Shown here piece by piece: positions 18,601 through 26,876 of a stretch of DNA of 26,876 nucleotides. The position numbers were made by a program, and so were the translations under genes. Within the stretch, counting starts at the first letter, position 1, and every line of letters starts with the position of its first letter. This DNA comes from Herpomyces periplanetae (lineage: Eukaryota > Ascomycota > Laboulbeniomycetes > Herpomycetales > Herpomycetaceae), in the NCBI GenBank assembly GCA_009733715.1, contig WMKJ01000141.1, positions 1 to 26,876 on the forward strand. Reading direction: 5' to 3'. Below the pieces are notes generated by a model. That model saw only the letters and a program-made list of their open reading frames with translations. It was not told the DNA's origin and did not search any database.

Positions 18601-21037
18601 GACATGCCGCTACTTTCTCAGCGAAACCCATCAACTTCCAACTCGCTTCGACACTGAGTTCTCCTACTAATTGTCTAGAGTACCTGATCAAATCATTTAA
18701 CAACCCCGCTCGATGTTGAAGAATACTTCCCACGGAACCTCGTGCTTGATTAATATGGAATGTTGACGATGAAACTATCATGTCACTCAGTTTGAGAGCA
18801 GCCTCCTCTACCTCTTCTCGCAAAAATTTCAGGGCTGTAGTATTCGAGAAGTCAATTGGACTGTTTCGAATTGCTCCGTAGAATACGGCTTGTTCAAGTT
18901 TGGTTAATGCACTAGATCCTTTAACTTCAAATTCCCCCTTGTCAGTCGCGGGTAACCCTGCGCTAATTCGTAGTATACCTGCCAGTGGGGACCACAATAA
19001 AATACAAGACAACTGACAACTACCTGTCTTGTGTACTCTATTCTCCTCTGCTGATGCGATGACACAAACATTCCAAGCACCAGTATGAAAGTAAATCGTG
19101 TCCTGAAAGGTTGATGGGCCATTTCGAGCATCTAGTAGTAATTGCATTTCTGGTGACTCTTCCCGATCGGCTAGTGAACATACTACCAACGCATTGTGGA
19201 ATAAAACAAATGTCATATCAGGATGAGGATTGAGAGGTATTAACAACCTGGGTTTCATTCCCAAAAGTTTACATTCTTTTGATGTGTCCACGCGGAGGGT
19301 GATGACACGTCGAGCAACTGCAGTATGATGAAGAGATACAACCAATTCGATTAGATGATATGATTGAGCCACTGGTGAATTAGCATCTCCTACTCTGGCC
19401 AAACACAGTACAGTGTAGTCTAGTCCTTCTTCACGAGTCTCCTTAGACAGAGGAAGACTGGAATAACCAAATTGTGCGGAAACACCTATTGAAATTCGTA
19501 GTACGCCAAAATCGATCAACTCTATATGTTTGTCTGGCGCATCATTTACACTTGGTTCGGCATGAATAGTTAAACCCGAAGAAGATCCCGTCAAGGCAGT
19601 TAATAATTCTGTTTGTACGCGCGTCTCTCCCAAAAATGTAGGGCCACCAATCCAATTTATCGTCCACATTAAAAAACTTCCCGACAAAGTTGAAACCACA
19701 ACTTCCATTTGACCTTTGACCATGGGTGATGGGATTATTCGTACACCGGATAAGTCATGACGCCATAGGCCACCTGAAAATACACTTTTAAGTCCACTGA
19801 GGAATCCCGTTGGACCACTGGCAGTGGTAGTGGTTCTCAAGAACTGAACGCAAATGGAGGGTTGACCAAGTGAATCCCACAATCTCAGCTGTGCTAAACG
19901 ACCCGAGCTAAGGACTACTATAAAACCGGCTAATTCAGCGTCCACGATGTCAACGACTTTTTCACCGTTTAATAAATTTCCCATGTTGGACTGTAAACTT
20001 TGACGATGTTGATGAAATAAGTTTTGCGATTCCAGTTTATCAATGTTATCCCAAAATTGTATTCGACCGGTTAACGGAGCAATTAAAAGTAATCCGAAGT
20101 CTTCGGAAACTTGGCTAGCGGCGATACGGGAGAGGGGTGCAACTTTGGAAAAGGATTCGGCATTTGGAATATCAAAAACTTTAAATGAAATAGAGGCAAT
20201 AGGGGAAGAAGAAAGTTTCCACAGCCAAACAGAGCTTGACGTGGTGGCTAGAGCGTGACGGGTTTTGAGGGAAATTGAAGCGTTATAATCAGTTGAAGAA
20301 GCGATTGGATCAGGTAGGGATGAAATCCTCTTAATTGTATAGTGATTAGTTTGGGTTAAGATGCAATTTGATTCCATCATTAAGGTACGGACACCAAAGC
20401 TAACTTGACGTTTGCTTGGCTTAGAAGGAAAGCGTAACGATGCATTGAGGTTTGAGAATCTGTTATCGACGGACTGAAGCGAAGATACCAAAATATCCGG
20501 ATGATTAGAAGAAATACGCTTGGAAGTAGAGCTAAACGTAGTGGAGGGTAATTTTTGAGAAACTAAGTCCTTGGAACTTTGACGAGGGTTAAACGTTGAA
20601 TTATCATGATGATGGAGTAATACAGAAGGGGTTATCGACTGGGAAGGAAGTGCGTCCGGCGCAGAGCGAGGAATAGAATCGAATGTATTAGATGTGCGAG
20701 AAAGTGTTTGACGGACGTCGGTGATGTTGGATTGGGGTGAATTATCGAAGGGAGAAGAATTATGATTTGAGCGCGAAACAAAATCTTCACTGGACGAGTT
20801 GTTTCCGACGTGAAGGGAAAACGATGAAGAAGCTTCCGTAGCGGTGGGACCTGAAGCAGGTGAACCGGAGGGTGTACCAGAGGAGTGGAGAAGTTCGTCG
20901 GTAGAAAGGAATTTATTTCGCTTTCGACGCGAAGGGTCACACATAGAATCGGAATCAGCAGTTAAGCGACGACGACGTGATAAATCAAGGGAGCTAGATG
21001 AGCTGTCCGGAGAAATTGACATTGCTCCTCGAATCAT
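15645..21037 (-). CDS. NUP133: Nucleoporin Nup133
   Basis: Scaffold nucleoporin of the Y-shaped (Nup107-160/Nup84) complex of the nuclear pore. Proposed exons are 21037-16522 and 16396-15645 (intron 125 nt, donor GTAAGC), giving 1755 residues. The first 210 or so residues are Ser-rich and disordered with basic clusters (SRRRR, RRKRNK). A beta-propeller follows, recognisable by HALATTSSSVWLW, GFIVVLSSGRLAQLRL and FSGGLWRHDLSGVR. Then comes an alpha-helical solenoid whose end, VVWKRCILEDDWEEL followed by THLFQTL, matches the Nup133 C-terminal domain. Exon 2 continues the family with ELKRRF, LAQDNELEAM and ERGIVQSWYDA. It then adds a tail of roughly 140 residues ending in an acidic E/D run. The usual length I recall is about 1150. 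The acceptor GTATAG at 16397 fits the phase; an alternative AG giving a start at 16360 would also keep frame. ATG at 21022 is another possible start. Confidence 0.9.
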
Positions 21038-21719
21038 GATGCGAGCAAATGCCAATCAATAAAAGTTAGCCATAGGGAGAGATGATGGATGAACGTCACT
21101 TTCGGGGGAAGGGGAGAAGGAAGAGGTAATTTGGGGGGTTCTCGTATGGTACATTCACCCGGGCCTAAGAAAAATTAATATGACAAAATGAGAGAAATTA
21201 AAAAGACGTGAGTGAATAAATCAGACTAAGTGACTCGGAAAAGTGAAATTTCGCGATGAAAGACAAAATAACCTTTGAAGATGCGCGCGCGCGCGTAGAC
21301 TATCGAGACATCCACAAAATTCGCTTCCAATCCCGGCATCTTGGCACGGAATTCGGATTAATAAAATAGCCGAAATTCTTTGTCGAAGCAGCCATGTGAC
21401 TCGAGAATGTCACGTGGGAACCGGGCGGATTTGGTGATTTTGTCACTAAATGTTGGGAGCAGAAATTCGGAGGGTTTGGCACAAGGTGATATTTAGAGCA
21501 ATTTATCTTTTTAATAGGATGATTTTAACTGGATGAGAAGTAAGTTGGGTTAGGTAAAGTTAAAGGTTGTGGAGGTATAATATGGTGAAAATATAATGAT
21601 ATTTTTATGCTCTTGTAGTCGTACAGTTTACGGTTTATTTGGTTAAATTTTACATGATAAATTTAATTCTGGGTTTAGATGGTAAATTGCGATGGGATGA
21701 GGTTTATGGTGCATACAGA
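21038..21719. promoter_or_regulatory. Divergent promoter region of NUP133 and VFA1
   Basis: About 0.68 kb shared by two divergently transcribed genes. It contains an alternating TGCGCGCGCGCGCG run at about 21282-21296 and a spaced E-box palindrome at 21393-21416. The open frame entering from 21639 upstream of VFA1 may be leader or coding (see that gene). Confidence 0.6.
21393..21416. promoter_or_regulatory. Spaced E-box palindrome
   Basis: CATGTGAC (21393-21400) and GTCACGTG (21409-21416) form inverted half-sites, 7 of 8 complementary, with an 8-bp spacer that contains CTCGAG at the edge of the left site. The core CACGTG is the classic site for basic helix-loop-helix factors such as Cbf1. 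It lies about 375 bp upstream of NUP133 and about 300 bp upstream of VFA1. Regulation is inferred, not shown. Confidence 0.5.
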
Positions 21720-22342
21720 ATGGAATCAAGAGAAATTTCGGGAGGAAATGTTGGTAGGCAGGTATTGGAGCAAGGAAAAAAAACATTGACGAATGTGTGG
21801 TATCGTCGACTTGTCTCGGAGGATGAAGCTAAAGCATGTTGGATTTGTTATCGTCCATCCGTGGTGGTGTTAATATGTGACGGTAATATTGATTTTTTTT
21901 ACACATGTTCCAGTCATTTACAAGACAGTCAATTTTGTACACCCCTGGATTCACCCGTGTATACAGACGAATCGAATAAGGAAAAGTTAAATGTCGAGAA
22001 AGTGAATACTACTAGTACGACTGAGGACAGTACGAGTACGTCTAAAATGATGGATGATAATGTGCGCGGAAATAGCACGTCGAATATGGACAGTGCATTG
22101 ATAAGTAATGGAAAAGCTAAGTTTGAGCATCGCATCTTTCGTCTTCATAAGTTAGTTTAACGGGTTTTACGGTTTCCTCATATACGAGGATATTAATGAT
22201 TTTGTACAGAATATTTTTCGCAGAGCGGAAACAGATATACATGTCTTCAAAAAATATGAAGACATCCTCTAGAGCCCCACGAACGTCTGGGCCACTTAAG
22301 CTTTCGCAATTTCCATCTGTACCCCGAACTTCATTCGGGTGA
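21720..22342 (+). CDS. VFA1: Vps4-associated protein 1 (Vfa1-like)
   Basis: Small protein of the Vfa1 family. Yeast Vfa1 binds the AAA-ATPase Vps4 and stimulates it in ESCRT-dependent endosomal sorting. Exons are 21720-22150 and 22210-22342 (intron 59 nt, donor GTTAGT, acceptor TTTGTACAG), giving 187 residues. The N-terminal conserved block reads LTNVWYRRLVSEDEAKACWI, then CYRPSVVVLI and DFFYTCSSHLQD. Its CxxC plus later Cys/His could bind zinc. A middle stretch is low-complexity S/T/N/D/K. The conserved end begins HRIFRLHK in exon 1 and continues KIFFAERKQIYMSSKN in exon 2, which supports the splice. Without splicing the frame would stop two codons after the donor. The start is uncertain: ATG at 21654 would add 22 residues. 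The family usually begins close to the conserved block, so 21720 is preferred. Confidence 0.85.
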
Positions 22343-23203
22343 AAAAACGACTATAAAATTTATGGGTGCATGGTACTTTGTACGTTTATGGAGGTTGATA
22401 ATCAGGGAAAGTTGTGATTTTTCATGTATGCTGGCGAAGATAGATATAGTGGCACTGAAAATTTATTTCGGGTATGGGGGGAGTATGGTTTAATTCAAAA
22501 TTTGACAATACCATGAAATTTTACACAGTTTGTGATTTTGTGAATGATTGAAACTCTTAAATTGGATTACATGGTAAAGAAACAAATGAAGTCAAATTGG
22601 TTCCTTATTATACCTCGACGAAAAGGTGTCTGCCGCTGCTACACAATTATGCTTTACCATTAAACGGCATTAGAACACTATACAATGAGTTTTGTATATA
22701 GTATAGTGTAGTGGCAATTGAATAATCAACTAAGATGATAAAGATGAAAATGAATGAGTGAGTCAACAAATATTAACGAAAAGAAAGCAAGTTTCTGTGC
22801 ATGAATAAAAAAGAAATGAATGCACAATGATGAATACGGAATCACGGCCCTTATGGCTACCCAACCCGGTTGACATTTGAACCAGTGCGCCTCCTGGCCG
22901 ATTGCAATGATAAATGAAAGAAGCAAACCCCTTCCATGCTTATCGCGAACAGTTGGTAATAAAGTTTATGAATACGAAGACAACAGTTTAATACAGTTAA
23001 CGTAAACGTTCACATAGCGTGAGAATCACTCAAAAATCTTGTCATATCCATTTTTCAAAATGGGACGGAAGATCTTTTGTTTTACACCCTAGTTTCCCTC
23101 CCCCTTCTTATTTCGGGCTTCCCCTAGTCTGAGCATCGTGAGTATCCTTGGCTACCTCCCCTCATTTGGAATTCATCGTATGTATACAATAATGGATTTT
23201 GGG
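22343..23203. other. Convergent gap between VFA1 and the zinc-finger gene
   Basis: About 860 bp, AT-rich, with no supported ORF. It holds a perfect 9-bp inverted repeat, ACACTATAC at 22675-22683 and GTATAGTGT at 22701-22709, with a 17-nt loop. A CT-rich stretch lies at about 23083-23165. Confidence 0.55.
22675..22709. terminator. 9-bp inverted repeat in convergent 3' region
   Basis: ACACTATAC and GTATAGTGT are perfectly complementary around a 17-nt AT-rich loop, roughly 330 bp past the VFA1 stop and 495 bp past the stop of the opposing gene. It could mark a shared 3'-end region, but eukaryotic termination does not need hairpins, so the role is a guess. Confidence 0.25.
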
Positions 23204-26200
23204 TTAGCGAAGTAACTGTTTTTGTGACGGTGAAACTGGTGTTAAGGTCATGGAATTTGTCGTTCCGCCTGAGATGGATGACGGTGGAGATGATTCATCC
23301 TTCATGCAAGCATTTTCCAACATATTCGTCCATTTGCCACTGGTTCCAGCATGACTATGTTTCAAGTGCTGTCTGAAATGGTCAGCTCGAAAGAATTTTT
23401 TTGCTTGATTGCATTCGCCGAACTTGTGAACTCGGTTTAAGTGATCGCTACGGATTTCCCAATTGGGAGGGTTTGCGAATTCTTCACCACAATAACCACA
23501 AACGTCGGCACGGTTTGGATGCATACTTGATGGATGAAAGGCCAAATGCATACCGGCGAGAGCTGCACATGACCATGAATGCCTTCTTAGATGGAGAGAA
23601 TTTTGATGACGTTCAGCTTCGTTTTTGTTTTTGAAGCGGTTGGGACAGAATTGACACTGGAATTTTTTTTCCATTGCATGAATTCTATTGGCAAATTAGA
23701 GGATGAAAATTTGATGAATAAGGGAAGGAGAAAGAAAGATTTGTGACTTACTGTAGTTCTTCTTCAGTTTCAAATTTTCTGGGTTTTTTGGGGCAACATT
23801 CACAGATAAAAAGACCTTGAATTCGGCCATTGCTGTCCTTGCGAGTGTAAGTTTTAGATAGATCGGAGAGTCTTTTGTTAATTCCGTTCATCTCTCGTTC
23901 TGCGGTAGTGCGACTGTAAGGAGGGGGTTGATTATGATAACTTTCACTAGACAAGTGGGGTGACTTGCCGAGTAAAAAAGATGAAGCTGATGAATTGAAA
24001 CCGGAGGGGGGGGGTGTAATTAAGGAGCTGATGGAACTATTTTCACCATCAGGATGCGAGGGAGCACCACTTACGGTGGGAGAAACTTGGGCTTCATTTG
24101 AGTAAAATGTAGTTGGGTTACCACTACCAGCAGAGAAGCACCAAACTGAGGATGAATAAGAACCGGATCTCTGACTAGACGAGCAAGTAGAAGATGAACC
24201 GGGAGATAGTCTAGATCTCAGATGGGGTGATTGACCGGTAATTAGATGAAGAGACCTTCTACTTGCGGAATCGGGAGTATCATATTGTCTGAATTCACGA
24301 TATTCATGGTCAGGGAAGTTTTCGGCGCGACGTTTCAATTGACCACGTTTGGGATCACAATTAAGGTTGCTTGTAATTAGGGGGGGGCAACGATGGAGGT
24401 TGTTAGTGCAAGATGTGCTGTTACAGCGAGATGAACGGTAATGATCGAGATCGGAAGCTTTGTTAAGACGGTTAGTTCCTGTGAGGGGACGGAGATGATC
24501 ATTACGGGAATCATTTGCAGAGGGTAAACTGCAGCATCGATCACGCAGGGAAAAAGGGGAGGGTTTAGAATGAGACTGGGACAATTTTTCACGGGGGGAA
24601 ATATCCTCGGTTGATTCAACTATTGATCGGGAGCAAGATTTTCTAGAGGTAGGGTGAACGGAGGATCGGGAGTCTGAAAAAGGACTACGAAAAGTGGTGT
24701 TGTCAGGGGAGTAACCCGAGGAAGGAGTAAGTTCCCAGCGACTTCTGGGAGAGCCTAATTGTGAGGAATTGGAGGTGAGTTTTTCGGAATCGGGTATAGG
24801 GAAAGACCTTAAACTGAGTAGATAACTCTGTGAACCACGGGATGAAGATAGAGAAGATGAAGTTGAGATGGGACCGGATATTTTTGCGAGAAGGGAGCGA
24901 TCGTAATCCTGGGAGCAATTTACGATTGATTGACGACTTAAACGTTTTTCGCTTTGGAAAAAGGTTGAATCGGAACTAGAAGCAAACAGAATGAGTAAGT
25001 TGAAAGGTTGATGAATAAGGATAAAATGGAGAGTGGAGGGTGGGGAAAATAAACAAATGGTAAAAAGGATAAAGCGGGGAGAAGGTATGTGAAACGAAAA
25101 AAACGTTAAGATAAAGTTAAAGTGTATAGATTGTATCACCCGAACCAAATGACATCATGCAAGGACTCGAGAATGGAAAAATAAGCAAAGGGGGATATAT
25201 CAGGTTACCCGACATGGTATGCAAGACGTTTGGAGGAACATTATTGGTTGAAATGAACATGATACAGGGGGACGAGGGTATATGAGGATGACGCTGTAAT
25301 ATTAGAGCTGAGAAATAGCGGTAATTCATATAAACTGGGTAAGTGGATGCATGCTGGCGGATTTTCATGTAGGTATAAATGTATTCATGTTGATGATGTT
25401 TGAGTTCTTGTGGAGATGAGGAAGGAAAAAATTGTCGAGATGAATGGAATATCACGTGGGGGATGTGTATGGGATAAATTGAAGTAGAGAGGGGATGGAA
25501 ATATGTGTATAGGATAAAGTGAGGGAAAAGGATGGCATTGTGGATGTATGAGGGGATGAATGAAAACAATGGGATGAGGCAAGCAAGTTAGAGAGAAAGA
25601 GGGATACTTACGCGACAGAAGAGATTGATGGTAAAGGTAAAGGTAAACGAAGATTAGCAAGTCGGGAGGAAGAGGGAGATGAAGGAGAGGATGAGGAAGA
25701 TATGGAAGAGAGGATGTTAGATTTGGGGGAAGATTTAATTTTTTCCTCGTCCGACATATCTTGAGATAAGCTTTTGACGGGAGTTGAAAAACGAAAGACG
25801 GACGTTGATGTAGAGGGAGAGGGAGAGGTTGATGAGGTGGAGGATGAAGGTTGCAGGGATTGATTTGGAGAGGAGGCAGATGAGGAGGGAGAAAGAGACT
25901 TTGAAGGTAAAGTAGGCGCAGGGAAGGGATTTAGTTGATTGTGATAGATTTTGCGTTTTTTAAAGGAAGTGGGAGATGAAGAGGTAAGTGTATGGGGAGA
26001 TGAGAAGGAGGTAGAGATGGAAGAAGAAATGGCAAGAGGGCGAGAGGAAGAAAATGAGGCTGAAGTAGCTGACCAAGGAGATGAAGAAAAGGTAGCGGGA
26101 GAAGTTGTAGTTGAATTAGTAGCGAGTGAAGGGACAGCGGAGGACATGGAAGAGTAAGATAATTGAGGAGGGGAGGATGAATTGGAAGGGGATAATGACT

Positions 26201-26876
26201 TTTCGGTAGCCAATGCCAAGGCGACAGCAACGGATGCGGGTTGGGAAGTAGAAGGTGATTTTGAAATGGAAGGAGATGAAGAGAGGATGTGAATAGAGTC
26301 GCGACTGAGGGAAGTTTGAAGAAATGAAGGTGACGTCAAGGATGATGACAAGGTAGTGTTATAAGATGAAAGACGTAAATGGGATGAAATAGGCGAAGAT
26401 GGGTTGAAGGGAAAGCGGGAGAAGGGAAGGAGAGAATGGTTTGGATGAGTTGATTTTATTGACCGGGCCGAGGATGGAGGAGATATGAGACGAGGTGTAA
26501 AAGTTGAGCTAGCGGTAGAGGGCTCTGAATTGGCTGATGAAGCACAGTCGGATAGTAGAGGGTTTGACTCGATAAAAGAAGGCAATTTTGGTGAGGTGAC
26601 GGAAGTTTTAAGTAGGAGGATTGGAGTGGAAGTTGGGCCGGAAGTTAAAGGCGAAAAACGCAAGGCCGAGACGGCAGTTTGGGCGGGAGTATTGGAGGAT
26701 GAAAGATGAGAGGAAGAGGAGGGGAAGATTGCATTGGAAAGATTTGGGATGGGATCTGGTTTGGAGATGGCAGGAGGTGAAGAAGCGGCGGAGGAGTTTG
26801 GAGAAACGGAAGCAGAGAGTAATTGGGTGGAAGAAGAGGAATGGGAAGGAGAGAAAGACTTTGAGGGAGATATTGG
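23204..26876 (-). CDS. C2H2 zinc-finger protein (5' partial)
   Basis: Three exons are visible on the minus strand: 26876-25612 (open to the edge, so the start is outside), 24975-23752 and 23684-23204. Phases match at both junctions, and 989 residues are seen. About the first 800 are Ser/Pro/Thr-rich and disordered, with a basic FKKRKIYH patch that may be a nuclear signal. The C-terminal 200 residues hold the fingers: FICECCPKKP to EELQIHAM (split by intron 2), FQCQFCPNRFKNKNEAERHQ with NSLH, VCGYCGEEF to HLNRVH, and GECNQAKKFFRADHFRQHLK with HSH. This arrangement, with RRHSWSCAAL and SGKWTNMLE, I recall as a conserved uncharacterised C2H2 protein of filamentous ascomycetes. DNA-binding transcription control is likely by fold, but no target is known to me. 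It lies convergent to VFA1. Confidence 0.85.
24976..25611 (-). other. Long intron of the zinc-finger gene
   Basis: A 636-nt intron with donor GTAAGT (after 25612) and acceptor TTGCTTCTAG (ending at 24976); the frame joins phase 2 to phase 1. Other introns in the window are 48-202 nt. A CACGTG site lies at 25453-25458. An in-frame read-back from exon 2 stays open to 25148, so an alternative first exon cannot be excluded. A 150-codon ORF inside it is L/I/H/S/P-rich and probably chance. Confidence 0.7.

Noticed and set aside
21038-21055. Upstream TTG start for NUP133
   Set aside because: Non-ATG starts are not expected here; ATG at 21037 or 21022 follows closely.
22840-22930. tRNA-like GGTTGACATTTGAACC
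   Set aside because: No A box, anticodon arm or acceptor stem could be matched around it.
25931-26230. Leucine/proline-rich 99-codon minus-strand ORF
   Set aside because: Out-of-frame shadow of the Ser-rich exon of the zinc-finger gene, whose frame is supported by two phase-matched introns.

Overview
The window looks like nuclear DNA of a fungus, most likely an ascomycete outside the budding yeasts. The coding regions are split by short introns (mostly 48-202 nt) with GTAAGT-like donors and CTAAC-like branch motifs. The proteins resemble fission-yeast and filamentous-fungal versions: a PP2C opening [10 protein letters not shown], a Cki1/Yck-type casein kinase 1, and a C2H2 protein with the HQNSLHLRRHSWSC signature that I recall from filamentous ascomycetes. 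The species is not resolved.

Layout, left to right: the 3' end of CIA1 (+, its 5' part lies outside the window); about 2 kb without a convincing gene but holding the second arm of a 99-bp inverted repeat; a seven-exon PP2C phosphatase (+); about 0.9 kb of spacer with E-box-like sites; a possible two-exon 98-residue protein of unknown function (+); four-exon choline-phosphate cytidylyltransferase PCT1 (+); three-exon casein kinase 1 (-), convergent with PCT1; a long 4.5-kb gap (11116-15644) with microsatellites, a purine block, a GC-rich core and a pyrimidine block, plus two weak minus-strand ORFs; two-exon nucleoporin NUP133 (-); a 0.7-kb divergent promoter with a spaced E-box palindrome; two-exon VFA1 (+); and a C2H2 zinc-finger gene (-) that runs off the right edge.

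The genes are unrelated housekeeping functions: cytosolic Fe-S assembly, phosphatase signalling, phosphatidylcholine synthesis, CK1 signalling, nuclear pore, ESCRT/Vps4 regulation and probable transcription control. They do not form a cluster or pathway. I see no intact transposon, rRNA, tRNA or CRISPR array. Splice models come from reading donor, acceptor and phase by eye; all proposed junctions keep frame, but none was tested against RNA data. The points most worth a second look are the inverted repeat ending at the CIA1 acceptor, the skew-flipping 11.6-13.4 kb island with its 8-bp tandem repeat, the unknown small protein at 5660-6004, the recurring CAYGTGAC motif, and the enlarged NUP133.
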